A stretch of DNA of 64,000 nt from Patulibacter defluvii (GCF_034096925.1 NZ_JAWZSQ010000003.1:269359-333358); one strand, 5' to 3'. Counted from the first letter of the stretch, positions 35,987 through 47,029 are shown. Made by a program: numbers and translations. The notes: generated by a model from the sequence alone, not told the origin.

Positions 35987-38900
35987 GTGTTTCAACGCTC
36001 ACCGCTGGGTCTGATTGGTCGACGTCACGGCTCGCTGCTGATCGCGCTGTGTGCGGTTGTGGCCGGCGGGGCGGTCGGAGGGATCGCCGTCGCGGCGGAC
36101 GACGAGGCTGAGCGACCAGCGGCGTTGCCGGTGCCGCAGCTGCAGGGCGTGCAGGAGTTCATCGATCGGCAGGCGGCCGCGGATCGCGAGCGGGTCGCCG
36201 GCGCGGAGCGCGTTGGTCCTCGGGAGCTGGCGGGGCTTTCCGACGATGCGGCGTTGCGGGCGCTGCGCAAGCACCTGAAGGGGCTGGTGGGTCGTAAGGT
36301 CACCGCGCAGTTGGATGCGGAGAAGGGCGAGCGGGTCAAGCGCTACATCGGTGGTGGGTCGCAGGCGTTGGTGCAGCAGGAGGGCGGTGAGCGGCGCAAG
36401 CAGTTGGTGCAGTCGACGCTGCCGCTGCGGGTGCCGGTGTCGGACGAGAAGGATGCGCCGCTTGCGCCGTTGAGCACCGAGGTCGAGGCTCGCGGTGCGA
36501 ACGTGGCGGCGGAGAACGTGCCGTCGCGGTACCGGATCGCTCGTCGGCTGGGCGCGGGGAGCGCGTTGCCTGAGGACGCCGGGACGTGGTTCTCGGAGTC
36601 GAAGTTCGGGGTCGTGCCGCTGGCGGACGGCCGGCCGCTGGGCGGCGGCAGCGCGACGCTGTTGGGCGACAAGGCGATCGTGCCAAACGCCGCGCAGGAT
36701 CTGGACTACGTGACCGCGGCGGCCGCTGGCGGCAGCCAGGGGATGTTCGTGCTGCGGTCTGATCGCAGTTCGACGCGGTTGGCGATGCGGATCGTCGGGG
36801 AGTTCGACGAGCTGCGGGAGGGCGAGCACCGGTTGGGGGCGGAGGTCGTTCGCGGCAAGACGGTGATCGGTCGGTTGCAGGCGCCGATCGCGGCCGGCGC
36901 CAACGGCACGCCGGTGAAGGTCGAGTGGCGCCTCGTGGGCCGTGAGATGCGGATCTCGGTTGATCTCGACGACGACGTTCAGCTGCCGGTGGTGGTCGAT
37001 CCGTCGTTGGTCGAGGATCAGCGCTACTGGGTGTCGGGGACGCCGGCGGATCGCACCGGGTGGGAGTTCGCGACCAACGCCCCGGCGGCGTTCTACCCGT
37101 CGGTGAACGGGCAGGGGTTCGACGGGTTCGGCCTGACGATCTACTCGACGACGGCGAACACCTATCCGGCGGGGACGTGGGGGCAGTGGTTCTTCCGCTC
37201 GCCGGGTGATCCGGCCCACCTGGACGAGAACGCGCACATCATCAACGTCGACTACGGCTACGTCGCGCACGCGCCGGCGGGCGGCACCGGCAGCTGCATG
37301 CAGGAGGGGCTCTACGACCCGCGGAACACGAGCCTGCCGGCCGGTGCGTTCGAGAGCGCGTGGTGGAAGAACTCGACCGCGACCGACACGACGGCCGGGC
37401 CGTACACCCAGTACGGCGGTGCGTTCGGCCGCGTCGGCTGCGCGGCGGAGGGTCAGGCGTGGAACACGGTCACCTACAGCCAGCGCTCGCACGGCATGAC
37501 GCAGCCGTTCGGGTGGGGCGGCAGCACCCCGACGGCGGGTCGGCCGGGCAACCTGGCGGTGTTCGGGCTCTCCAACGGTGCCGGGAAGCCGACCAGCAAC
37601 GGTCTGGCGTTCCTCGGCTCGTCGATCATCCGGATGAGCGAGCAGGTGGCGCCGCACCTCTCGACCACCGGCCAGCCGGCCGGGTGGGTCGACGCCGGTC
37701 CGACGTTCACCGCGACGTCGACCGACTACGGCCTGGGTTCGGTGTCGCTGCAGGCGACCGCGACGGGGATGACGACCCAGTCTGCGGCGACGCCGGCGTG
37801 CATGAGCACGGCGCTGAACCCCCGCGACGATCGCGGGACCCCGACGACGGGCAACCAGGGCGATCGCAACAACCGTTGCCCGCAAGCACTGTCGACCCAG
37901 GTCAACACCAGTGCGCTGCCCGAAGGCGCCAACACGGTGACCCTCACGGGCAAGGACCTGATGGACAACCAGGCCACCCTGGCGGTCCCGGTCAAGGTCG
38001 ACAAGTCCAAGCCGACCATCGAACAGCTCAACCCCGGCCAGGCGATCCGTCCCGCCGCGCCTCCTGGTGGCAGCGCGCCGACGAAGATCACCGTCAAGGC
38101 GAAGGACCAGTACTCCGGCGTCAAGACCGTGACGGTCAAGATCGACGGCCAGCCGGTGACGGTCACGCAGCCGACCTGCACCGCGACCCAGTGCCCGACC
38201 GAGCACCAGGTCGACATCTCGGCCGACGGACTCACCGCAGGCAACCACCGGGTCGAGGTCACGGTGGTCGACCTCGTCGGCGGTGCGTCCCACACGGCGA
38301 CATCGGCGTTCGACGTCGCCGTGATGTATGACGCAGGTTCGACGCCCCCCAACGACGTGTCGCGGACGCCGGAGCGTGGTCTCGGGTTCGAGGACTGGAT
38401 GACCTACGACACCACCGCGACCGGTGCCGGGAGCAACCTGCGGGTCAATCTCGCGACGGGCAACGCGTTGTGGTCGGTCACGCCGGTGTCGAACCCGGGC
38501 GTTGGGCTCGACACGGTGATGCGGTTGACGTACAACAGCTTCGAGCCGTCGGGGCTCGTCCCGCTGCTGCTGAAGGGCGGCGCGTTCGGGTATGGCGTCG
38601 TCGGTCGCGGCTTCAGCCTGCAGCTCGGCTCGATCACGCGCGTCAACGAGCCGCTCTGGATCCAGAACGACCTCGGTGTTCCGGTCGGGGATGCCGCCGC
38701 GGGCGCCAGCGCGCGGAGGATCACGCTGACCGACGGCGACGGCACCCGCCACGTCTTCGAACGCGACGACAGCAGGGCCGGGCTGCGGTTCAAGCCGCCC
38801 GCGGGCGTCGAGCTGGAGCTGCGGCGCTACTCCACGACCGACGCCGACCGGCGCTGGGCCGCGACGCGTCCCGACGGCACCACGTTCTTCTTCGATGCTG

Positions 38901-41900
38901 AGGGCTACCCGAGCTGGACCGAGGATCGCCACGGCAACAAGCTGCATCTGGAGTACGAGACGCAGATCGGGCTGGCGGGTTGTGGCTTCACGCCGGTCTG
39001 CACCAAGCGCCTGAAGCGGGTCGTGGATGCCGCGGGCCTGAGCGCCGCGGAGCTCAGCGGCGTTCCGGCATCGGCGGTGGATGATCGTGCCTGGACGCTG
39101 ACCTACGACGACCAGACAGGCCCGTCGGACACCGACTACAACCCGAACCTGCTGGTCGCGGTCAAGGACCGCAAGCTGATCGGTGGCCAGCGGCGCGTCA
39201 CGAAGCTCGGCTACGACTCCAGCCAGCGCCTGACGTCGTTGACCGTCGCCGAGAACGCGCCGGTGGTGGAGCAGCGCCGCACGTGGTCGTTCGGCTATCT
39301 GAAGCTGACGTCGCCGATCACGGTCGAGACCGGCTACCTGAATCGGATCACCGATCCGCGAGGCCACGACACCAACGTCGTCTACGCCACGACCGCCGAC
39401 CCGGTGCAGTCGATCGTGGAGAGCCTGCTGGGGGCGCTGGGTCTGTACGAGAACCGGCAGAAGGTCGTGTCGGTCGACGACCGCTCGTCGACCAGCGGCT
39501 CGCGCCGAACGTCCTACTCGTTCGACGCGCCGGCCAGCGGCAGCCGCATCACGCGGGTGCGCGACGCTCGTGGCCACGTCGACCGGGTCACGATGGACGA
39601 CGCCGGCCGCATGACTGAGCTCACCCAGGGCGTCGACGACCCGTCCACGCCCGCCGAGAACGAGACGGCGCTGGCCCCGCGCAAGACGATCCAGGCCTGG
39701 ACCAACGACAACTACGTCGACTACGTCACGGTCGGCGCGAACGAGCCTGCGAAGGCGGTCACCACCGACTACAGCTGGGGTTCGCTGGGGCAGTTGGAGC
39801 AGCAGGTCCAACACGCCGGCGGCCATGGTGCCAGTGGTGGCCAGGCCCGCGAGCGGTATTGGGGCTACCGGACCCACCCGGGAACGCTCACCGGCACCGG
39901 AGCCTCGGGCGACACGCCCAGCCACGACGCGGACTACGAGTTCGTCTACGACTTGACGAGCGAGACACGGTGGCTCCCGCTGGGCACCAACCCGGGCGAC
40001 CGGGGGCCGAAGACCACCTCCTACGACTACGGCAGCACGCCGAACCTGGGCGACGTCCGAACGATCGATCGTCCGGCCCGGGGCCACGAGGAGTTCGACT
40101 TCAACGGCCGTGGCCTCATGACGGCGCACCGGACACGTCTGTGGGGTTCGTCCGGAGACCGTGGATCGCTCAACGCCGATGAGGGCGAGGCCACCGTCGT
40201 CTCGGAGTCGTGGAGCACCTTCGACGGCAACGGCAGCCCGCAGAAGCGCGTCGACGAGCGCGGCAAGACGTGGCGGACGTTCCGTGACGAGGTCGGCAAC
40301 GTCACGCTGCTGGCGGATCCGCGCTCCGACCCGGCCTACGAGCCGTTGCCTAACGATCCGCCGTTCAAGGAGGCCGTCGCGGCGACCAGCGGCAATCCCG
40401 TTGCGGCGGTGGGAGGCACGCCGCAGATCGAGGCGCGCTACAGCGGCCCGAAGTTCGTTGCGCGGTGGACCTACGATGCGCTCGATCGCCAAGTGGCCCA
40501 GGCGATCCCGAAGCGCTCCTCGTTGACGGCAGAGGCGGGCAAGGACCGTTTCCGGGTCTCGGCGACGACCTACGACGCGAACGACAACCCGATCCGCCAG
40601 CGCGATGCGGTCGGCAAGGTCTCCGAGACGGACTACACCGCGACGGACAAGGTCGCTGAGGAACGCACTGCCGACGTCGCGCACTACGACCCCTCTTCGA
40701 CGGACGCCAACCCGGGTACCGCCACAGCCGCCCCAGAGGTCACGCGCTACCGCTATGACCCGGTCGACAACGTCGAAGTGCGCAGCGATCCGCTGGGGAG
40801 TCCCGGCAGCGCCGGGCACCGCACGACGTGGACCTACAACGAGTTCGACGAGGCCACCGTCCAAACCCGCGATGCCCCGTCCCCGGGAACGGGCGGCCCG
40901 GCGAAGATCACGACATCACGGGCCTACGACGTTCGCGGCAACGTGGTCGCCGAGGCGGACGCGAACACCAACGGCGATGTGTCGGCGCAAGACGCCGAGG
41001 CGAACGCACGCAACTCCGACCTGCAGCGGAAGCTGTACGTCTACGACGCCTTCGATCGGCTGACCGACGCGACCGAGAACCCGGTCAAGTTCGGGAACGA
41101 GGCCGACGACACCGTCGGGCTGAACACCCACTACGGCTACGACGAGAACGACCTGCGGGACAAGACGACCCCGGCAGGGCGCAAGACCAGCTACGAGTAC
41201 GACGACGCCGGCCAGCTGACCAGGCGCAAGGACCCGTTCAGCGCGCCGGGAGCCGGCACGACGGTGACCGCGGACACCACCTACCAGCGCCGCGACGACG
41301 GGCAGCCGTACGCGATCACCTCGCCGCGCGGCAACGACGGCGGCGGCGCGAACGGGTTCGTGACCCGGCTGGCGTACTGGCCCACCGGTGAGCTGAAGGC
41401 GCGGGAACTGCCGCGCCGCAACGATCAGTACGGCTCCCCGATCGTCGTGAAGTACTCCGTCCTCAGCGACGTCGGCGACCCGCTGACGATCGTCGACGGC
41501 CGCGGCAAGACGCTGACCAACACGTTCCTCGACACGGGCGAGCTGGCGAGCACCACCCGCCCCTCGTGGTGGATCTACGACCAGGGTGACGTTCGCGAGC
41601 GCAACGAGGACGATCCGGCGCCGAGCACGCAGACCGCCGGCGACCTCCCGGCGACCGACGGCAAGGGCGACTTCGGTGAGGTGCAGCCGCAGGACCTACC
41701 GGACATGCTCCCGCGGGCCGGGGCGACGACCCTCGACTACGACGAGGAGCTGCGGCTGCGCAGCGTCACCAGTCAGGACGACAAGGCGCCGGCCGAGAAC
41801 GAGCCCGAGGAGTACATCACTCAAAACCTCGCCTACGACCCCGTCGGCCGGCTGGTCGAGCGCACGATCCCGTACCAGTCGGGGGCCTCGGACCTGCGGC

Positions 41901-44900
41901 TGCAATGGCAGTACGACGCGGCGGGCAACGTGCGAGCGACGATCGATCCGGCAGGGCAGCGGACGCTCACGACCTACGACGAGTACGACCGCGTGCTCTC
42001 GCAGGACGCGCCAGCGCACTGCGACACGACCAAGCCGGGCTGCGTACGGCCCGTCACGAGCCAGGTCTACGACCGCAACGGCAACGTGGTGCGGCAGGAC
42101 CTGCCGGCCAAGAACGACACCTACGACACCGACAAGGGCGGGACCAGCACCGGCACGATCGTAACCGCCTTCGACGCGGTCGACCGGCCGGTCGAGACGG
42201 TCGACGCGTCCGGATCGACGACCAAGCAGGTCTACGACAAGGACGGCCTGGTCGCCAAGACGATCCGTCCGCAAGCGTTCGCCGTCGCCGGCCGAGATCC
42301 CGACGACTACACGACGACCTACACCCGCGACGGCGGCGGCCGCGTGACCAGGCGGGAGGAGCAGGTCACCGACAGCACCGCTTCGCAGACGCTGGTCACC
42401 GACTCGACCTACGACCGCAACGGGAACCTCACCCGCGTCGAGGCACCCGGAGCCGCGAAGAGCGGCAACGACCCGGTCCGCCAGGTCCAGGTGCGCGAGT
42501 ACGACGGTCGCGACCTGCCGTGGACGACCACGGTCGGCGACGGCGCCGATGCCCGGACGACGGTCACCGAGTACGACGGCAACGGCTGGCTGCGGCGGAC
42601 GGTCAAGCCGAAGGGCGTCGACAGCAACAAGCGGCCGCTCGAGTCCGACGCGCCGGGCTTCCCCCGCGACGGGCAGCAGGCGCGCAACGCCGAGGTTCTC
42701 GAGTACGACGACGACGGTCTGCTGAAGGCGCGGAACCTGCCGTGGGGTGCCGGCGACGCCGACCAGAACGCGGCCAACCGCGTCCGCTGGCGCCAGCGCT
42801 ACGACTACACCGCGCGCGGGCTGCTGAAGCGCGTCGTCGGGATCTACGACGACAAGACGAACGCCACCGGCGCGCCGGGCGCCGAGCACGACACGATCAT
42901 CAAGCACAACGACGCCGGGTGGATCACCGACACGACGACCAATGATCTGGAGGGCAGCGGTCCGTCGATCCACATGGAGTTCAAGTACGACCGACAGGGC
43001 AACCAGACCGAGTGGAACGCTCCCGGCGGCCTGCGATCGGTCAACACCACGTTCTGGCCGTCGGGCCAGATGCGCGCGCGCTGCGGCCTGCGGCGAACGG
43101 GCAGCAACCAGGTGACCGAGGAGCAGATCTACAGCTACCGCTACGACCGCTCCGGGGCGCTGCGGCAGATGACGGATTGGTCGCACCACAGCCCGGAGAA
43201 CCTGGCCGGTCAGTGCGAGGAGAAGGCCCAGACCGACAGCGACCCGGACGGCCAGAACCTCGACAAGCGCCGCACGACGATCCTTCGCGATCGCGCGGGC
43301 CGACCCGTCAAGGTCGACGAGGAGTGGTCCAGCGGCAAGGACACGGTCTACGACTACGTCGACAAGACCCCGAACCTGATCGGCTCGGTCAAGACCGACG
43401 GACGGCTGGTGCCCGACCCGCAGGACCCCGACGATCTGGACAAGGCGAGCTACACCAGCGGCACCCGCACCAAGTACGGCTACGACGAGCTGGACCGCAA
43501 CACGGCGGTCAGTGTCTGGACCGACGCCGGAGACAGCGGACCCGCGGACCGGACGACGGAGCTGCGCTACTGGCCTTCCGGGGCCCAGCGACAGATCACC
43601 AAGCCGAAGACCACGGCGGCCGGCGAGCATCACACGGTCGAATCGCGGTTCTACGACACCGCCGGCTTGATCCGCACGCGTCAGGTCGACCCCGCCAGCG
43701 GAGCGAGCAGGACCACCACCTACAAGTACGACGAGAACGGCAACCGCACCCACGACGAGCGGGGGATCGGGCACTACAACGCCCGCGACCAGCTCACCAA
43801 GTGGGAGCGGCGTCAGCAGGACGGCGACGACCCTGCCCAGACCGAGAAGGATCCCGGCAAGACCGTCACCTACACGCTCGACGGATCCGGCCGACAGCGG
43901 GCGGTGAAGCAAGAGATCTGGATCGATGACGATTCGGACGACGCGGGTGGCAGCGCCACCGACTACGGGGTCATCAAGACGCAGGTCGAGACGACGAACG
44001 ACTTCGTCGGTGATCGCCTGACGCGGTCGCGGCAGACGGTCACCGTGCCGTCGGCTGAGCACATTCCGCCCGGGATCCCCCCGGAGGAGGCGTTGCCGGA
44101 TCCGGTCTACCAGACCGATTGCTATGCCTACGATCCGATGGGGTCGCAGACGGCGGCGCTGCGCAGGAAGCAGGATTCCGAGTCGGATCTGAACGGGTCG
44201 GCGGGCAACTGCCCGGCGAACCTGACGCCGACCAGCACGTGGCGTCTGGAGGCCCAGAACACCTACGACACGTTCGAGCGGATGGTCGCCACGCGCAAGC
44301 GCGATCACGCCGACGACGATCCGCACGGGACCGAGAGCGGGACGCTCCAGAAGAACCAGGTGATCTGCTACGACGGCCTGGATCGCCGCGATCGTCGCCT
44401 GACTGGCCTGGACACCTCCCAGGATCCGGGCGAGAACGACGACAACACCACGGCGTTCCAGAAGGCACGGGCGGCGTGCGCCCAGCAGGCCTCGTCGGCC
44501 GAGCTGAAGGTCTTCGACTACAGCTACCTGGGCCTGGGCCAGCAGCTGACGCGGGAGAAGGAGGAGAACGGCAAGGCCAAGACCTACGAGTACACCGCTA
44601 CGGGGCAGCGGCTCGGCCAGTTGTCTCGTCCCTCGTCGGGGTCACCGTCGTGGCGCTCCTACGAGACCGACGCCCAGGGTTCCGTGGTCGGACTGGAGTC
44701 GCCCTCGACCGGTGATGTCGGCACCGACGACCGCTACGACAGCGACCCCTACGGCGCGCTGGTGAAGCCGGAGAAGGGCCTGTCGGAGGACGCGAAGGAG
44801 AACCCGTTCCGGTACCAGGGCTTCTACGTCGATGCTGCGACCGGCGTTTACGACATGCAGGCTCGTGCCTACGACGCCAGCCTTGGCCAGTTCCTGCAGC

Positions 44901-45889
44901 AGGACCGGTTCCAGGACCCGACGGGGGATCTGGGCCTAGCGGTCGATCCGCTGACCTCGTCGCGCTATGCGTTCACGGCAGGCAACCCCTCGACGCGCAG
45001 CGAGTGGGACGGGCACGCGACGATCGGGATCCAGACGGGGCAGGTCGATCCGTCATGGCGGAAGTCGCACGGCTACTACAAGAACAACCCGCAGCAGTAC
45101 CAAAGGGATGTTGCGGCGCAGACGCAGTGGGGTCGGACGACGAGCCGAACGGTCGCGCGGGGTGAGCTGCCGCAGGTGGTACCGAAGCCGAAGCCGGCCC
45201 AGGCGGCGGTTGCATCGAGCTGTGCACCGAAGGGTGGCTGCAGCGTGCCCGGCCGCCCGTTCGGAAACGGTGGTGACGGTCAGACGCTGGCAGGGTTGAT
45301 ACAAGCCGGAGCGGGGGAGCTTTACGCACAGACCGTCGGCCGATTCTACGGTTGCGCGACCCAGTGGATGTCGATGTCGCAGTGCGACAAGGGCTCGGCG
45401 ATGGAGGAGCGGCGTCGGGTTGGCGAGCAGATTCCTGGGGCGCTGGTCCGAGCCTTCGATCCGCGGTGCAGCGACGCGCTGGAGTGCGCGATGACGCTGC
45501 CGTGGTTTAAGGGGCTTCGTGTCGGCCGGGCCTTGGAGGAGGCTGAGGAGGCCCGCGAGCTCGTTGTCGACGCCGCAAAGGGCGCAACAAGCGCGGCAGG
45601 TCGGTTCGAGGTTCATCCCCGGGTCGCCGGGCAGCTCCAGGACTTGCGATTGGGTCGCTTGGCAGGGAAACTGGATGACGACGATCTTCAGCGACTGATT
45701 CACGAGCCGAATGCGCAGCGGCTGTTCGACACGAGGACCGGCAACATCAATGTGGTGCAGGAGGTCGAGGGCGTCACGCTACGGATCACGACGCCGCGTG
45801 ACGCGTTCAAGATCATTTCGGTGGGCCCGATGCGGCCGCGCCAGATCCCGAATGGGATCCAGTCCGGGCGCTTCGCGCCAATGCCGTAG
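35987..45889 (+). CDS. Secreted RHS-repeat polymorphic toxin
   Basis: A 3300-residue exported protein. The GTG start gives a signal peptide (basic start, hydrophobic SLLIALCAVVAGGAVGGIAV, then AA-DDE). Residues about 40-340 are a beta-rich head, followed by Ig-like segments to about 780, then YD/RHS repeats of the YDxxGN type to about 2930 that should form the toxin-enclosing shell. The RHS core (RYQGFYVDAATGVYDMQAR with DASLGQFLQQD) spans about 2940-3000. The roughly 290 remaining residues are the variable tail; its last 95 residues (NINVVQEVEGVTLRI, FKIISVGPM) form a small domain of unknown type, perhaps an RNase fold. Codon bias is weaker than in the flanking genes. An immunity gene follows after 10 bp. 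Confidence 0.9.
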   Translation: MFQRSPLGLIGRRHGSLLIALCAVVAGGAVGGIAVAADDEAERPAALPVPQLQGVQEFIDRQAAADRERVAGAERVGPRELAGLSDDAALRALRKHLKGLVGRKVTAQLDAEKGERVKRYIGGGSQALVQQEGGERRKQLVQSTLPLRVPVSDEKDAPLAPLSTEVEARGANVAAENVPSRYRIARRLGAGSALPEDAGTWFSESKFGVVPLADGRPLGGGSATLLGDKAIVPNAAQDLDYVTAAAAGGSQGMFVLRSDRSSTRLAMRIVGEFDELREGEHRLGAEVVRGKTVIGRLQAPIAAGANGTPVKVEWRLVGREMRISVDLDDDVQLPVVVDPSLVEDQRYWVSGTPADRTGWEFATNAPAAFYPSVNGQGFDGFGLTIYSTTANTYPAGTWGQWFFRSPGDPAHLDENAHIINVDYGYVAHAPAGGTGSCMQEGLYDPRNTSLPAGAFESAWWKNSTATDTTAGPYTQYGGAFGRVGCAAEGQAWNTVTYSQRSHGMTQPFGWGGSTPTAGRPGNLAVFGLSNGAGKPTSNGLAFLGSSIIRMSEQVAPHLSTTGQPAGWVDAGPTFTATSTDYGLGSVSLQATATGMTTQSAATPACMSTALNPRDDRGTPTTGNQGDRNNRCPQALSTQVNTSALPEGANTVTLTGKDLMDNQATLAVPVKVDKSKPTIEQLNPGQAIRPAAPPGGSAPTKITVKAKDQYSGVKTVTVKIDGQPVTVTQPTCTATQCPTEHQVDISADGLTAGNHRVEVTVVDLVGGASHTATSAFDVAVMYDAGSTPPNDVSRTPERGLGFEDWMTYDTTATGAGSNLRVNLATGNALWSVTPVSNPGVGLDTVMRLTYNSFEPSGLVPLLLKGGAFGYGVVGRGFSLQLGSITRVNEPLWIQNDLGVPVGDAAAGASARRITLTDGDGTRHVFERDDSRAGLRFKPPAGVELELRRYSTTDADRRWAATRPDGTTFFFDAEGYPSWTEDRHGNKLHLEYETQIGLAGCGFTPVCTKRLKRVVDAAGLSAAELSGVPASAVDDRAWTLTYDDQTGPSDTDYNPNLLVAVKDRKLIGGQRRVTKLGYDSSQRLTSLTVAENAPVVEQRRTWSFGYLKLTSPITVETGYLNRITDPRGHDTNVVYATTADPVQSIVESLLGALGLYENRQKVVSVDDRSSTSGSRRTSYSFDAPASGSRITRVRDARGHVDRVTMDDAGRMTELTQGVDDPSTPAENETALAPRKTIQAWTNDNYVDYVTVGANEPAKAVTTDYSWGSLGQLEQQVQHAGGHGASGGQARERYWGYRTHPGTLTGTGASGDTPSHDADYEFVYDLTSETRWLPLGTNPGDRGPKTTSYDYGSTPNLGDVRTIDRPARGHEEFDFNGRGLMTAHRTRLWGSSGDRGSLNADEGEATVVSESWSTFDGNGSPQKRVDERGKTWRTFRDEVGNVTLLADPRSDPAYEPLPNDPPFKEAVAATSGNPVAAVGGTPQIEARYSGPKFVARWTYDALDRQVAQAIPKRSSLTAEAGKDRFRVSATTYDANDNPIRQRDAVGKVSETDYTATDKVAEERTADVAHYDPSSTDANPGTATAAPEVTRYRYDPVDNVEVRSDPLGSPGSAGHRTTWTYNEFDEATVQTRDAPSPGTGGPAKITTSRAYDVRGNVVAEADANTNGDVSAQDAEANARNSDLQRKLYVYDAFDRLTDATENPVKFGNEADDTVGLNTHYGYDENDLRDKTTPAGRKTSYEYDDAGQLTRRKDPFSAPGAGTTVTADTTYQRRDDGQPYAITSPRGNDGGGANGFVTRLAYWPTGELKARELPRRNDQYGSPIVVKYSVLSDVGDPLTIVDGRGKTLTNTFLDTGELASTTRPSWWIYDQGDVRERNEDDPAPSTQTAGDLPATDGKGDFGEVQPQDLPDMLPRAGATTLDYDEELRLRSVTSQDDKAPAENEPEEYITQNLAYDPVGRLVERTIPYQSGASDLRLQWQYDAAGNVRATIDPAGQRTLTTYDEYDRVLSQDAPAHCDTTKPGCVRPVTSQVYDRNGNVVRQDLPAKNDTYDTDKGGTSTGTIVTAFDAVDRPVETVDASGSTTKQVYDKDGLVAKTIRPQAFAVAGRDPDDYTTTYTRDGGGRVTRREEQVTDSTASQTLVTDSTYDRNGNLTRVEAPGAAKSGNDPVRQVQVREYDGRDLPWTTTVGDGADARTTVTEYDGNGWLRRTVKPKGVDSNKRPLESDAPGFPRDGQQARNAEVLEYDDDGLLKARNLPWGAGDADQNAANRVRWRQRYDYTARGLLKRVVGIYDDKTNATGAPGAEHDTIIKHNDAGWITDTTTNDLEGSGPSIHMEFKYDRQGNQTEWNAPGGLRSVNTTFWPSGQMRARCGLRRTGSNQVTEEQIYSYRYDRSGALRQMTDWSHHSPENLAGQCEEKAQTDSDPDGQNLDKRRTTILRDRAGRPVKVDEEWSSGKDTVYDYVDKTPNLIGSVKTDGRLVPDPQDPDDLDKASYTSGTRTKYGYDELDRNTAVSVWTDAGDSGPADRTTELRYWPSGAQRQITKPKTTAAGEHHTVESRFYDTAGLIRTRQVDPASGASRTTTYKYDENGNRTHDERGIGHYNARDQLTKWERRQQDGDDPAQTEKDPGKTVTYTLDGSGRQRAVKQEIWIDDDSDDAGGSATDYGVIKTQVETTNDFVGDRLTRSRQTVTVPSAEHIPPGIPPEEALPDPVYQTDCYAYDPMGSQTAALRRKQDSESDLNGSAGNCPANLTPTSTWRLEAQNTYDTFERMVATRKRDHADDDPHGTESGTLQKNQVICYDGLDRRDRRLTGLDTSQDPGENDDNTTAFQKARAACAQQASSAELKVFDYSYLGLGQQLTREKEENGKAKTYEYTATGQRLGQLSRPSSGSPSWRSYETDAQGSVVGLESPSTGDVGTDDRYDSDPYGALVKPEKGLSEDAKENPFRYQGFYVDAATGVYDMQARAYDASLGQFLQQDRFQDPTGDLGLAVDPLTSSRYAFTAGNPSTRSEWDGHATIGIQTGQVDPSWRKSHGYYKNNPQQYQRDVAAQTQWGRTTSRTVARGELPQVVPKPKPAQAAVASSCAPKGGCSVPGRPFGNGGDGQTLAGLIQAGAGELYAQTVGRFYGCATQWMSMSQCDKGSAMEERRRVGEQIPGALVRAFDPRCSDALECAMTLPWFKGLRVGRALEEAEEARELVVDAAKGATSAAGRFEVHPRVAGQLQDLRLGRLAGKLDDDDLQRLIHEPNAQRLFDTRTGNINVVQEVEGVTLRITTPRDAFKIISVGPMRPRQIPNGIQSGRFAPMP

Positions 45890-45899
45890 GAGGCCGAAC

Positions 45900-46139
45900 A
45901 TGGCGACGATCCACATCTCCGAGATTCAGCGGCTCTTGGCCGCGCGAGGCGAGTCCGACGCGGTACCCGATGGCGACGGCGGGCTTTTTCTCGAGATTCG
46001 CTTCGATCGACCCGGAGTGTCAATCGGCGTTGTTGACCCCGAGTTCGTCGACCGAGTTCTGACTGCCGATTGCCCGTTCGGCACCGTGACGATCCAGTTC
46101 GACGGCGAGGGACAACTCCGCTCGCTCGATCTGAGCTGA
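45900..46139 (+). CDS. Probable cognate immunity protein
   Basis: A 79-residue acidic protein starting at ATG 45900, ten bases after the RHS toxin stop, behind a perfect AGGAGG site. Position, size and acidity are those of immunity partners of RHS toxins. The middle (GGLFLEIRFDRPGVSIGVVD) and end (FGTVTIQFDGEGQLRSLDLS) are predicted beta-strands. I do not recognise the family; the role is inferred from context. Confidence 0.72.
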   Translation: MATIHISEIQRLLAARGESDAVPDGDGGLFLEIRFDRPGVSIGVVDPEFVDRVLTADCPFGTVTIQFDGEGQLRSLDLS

Positions 46140-47029
46140 CGCCGAAACGTGCTTGATCGGTCGCGCTGCGCTGGGGTCGCTGTCAGGCGGCGCAGCGTTT
46201 GAGTTGTGTTTGAGAAGGGGTCCGACGGTCGCCGCCGGCTCGGCGATCTGGGCCCGAGGCTCCTGGCGCCCGGTCGAGGTCTTCCGGACGGCCGGTGGTG
46301 CGCGTGCGGCGCCTAAACAGACCTCGACACCATCCAGTGCCTAGTGGCGGGGGCGACGGATGGACGATCCGGCGACGGTCTACTACAGCCGTCGTGGCGG
46401 AGACGTTGTACGTAACGATCGAACTGGTGACGTTGTTCAGATCTCCGATCGAACTGACCAGAACTGGAGGGACCCCCTGGAACAATCCATAGTTCGAGAG
46501 ATCGCAGAAGCGGCATCGGTGCCGATTCGGTCTGTCGGAAACTCGAGGAGATTTCGCGCGATCCGCGGACGCCTTCATCCAGGCCGGTGCACTGCGGCCT
46601 CAGTCTCGGATCGTCGCGGTCGAAGGCTTCACTGTGCTGGCCGGCGACAAGTATCAGCTAGCGATAGAGTGGATCCTCGATCTGTCAGGCGTCGCAGATC
46701 CGGTCATGTGCCGAGAGGAGGCGCAGACCTTCGTCGAGGATGCTCAGGACGATCTCTTGTTCGTCTTCGATGTCGAGCAACTGACCGTGATCAGGCGCGG
46801 GACCTCGATCGGAGCGGGCTGGCTGACATTGGCGAGCCTGTCCGTGACGCTTCGGCCCTGCTCGGTCGTCGATACTTCGTCACGAGCGCGCTGGCGACAG
46901 CAGCCGCAGATGGGCCACATGGTCGGAGCTTGTCGCGACCGAGCCCAGTTCTGGGCGTTGCGGCCGGCAGGACGATGGTCAAGCCAGATCCCGCGATCCA
47001 TGGCTATTCGGCGAACTTGGACTACTTCA
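46140..47029 (+). pseudogene. Decayed toxin/immunity cassette
   Basis: No intact gene is seen in these 890 bp, but protein-like pieces in shifting frames are. At 46360 a piece reads DDPATVYYSRRGGDVVRNDR and ends SDRTDQNW, resembling the end of colicin E5-like RNase toxin tails. Another frame continues KLEEISRD (about 46543) and then DAFIQAGALRPQSRIVAVEG to FVEDAQDDLLFVFDVEQ (about 46565-46780), which looks like a broken immunity gene. Lower GC and weak codon bias fit imported DNA. This pattern matches displaced tail/immunity modules that pile up behind RHS genes. The E5 likeness is from memory of the family and needs a profile search. Confidence 0.5.

Noticed and set aside
35999..40864. 1621-codon open frame on the minus strand opposite the RHS gene
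   Set aside because: It is an Arg-rich shadow of biased codons in the RHS gene, with no domain, start site or promoter.
38400..44900. Regular tandem repeats that could be read as a CRISPR or minisatellite array
   Set aside because: They are degenerate YD/RHS codons of one long protein, with no constant repeat and spacer structure.
46183..46578. 131-codon minus-strand frame between the immunity gene and CPCC gene
   Set aside because: No codon bias, ribosome-binding site or protein-like composition; it lies opposite the toxin relic.
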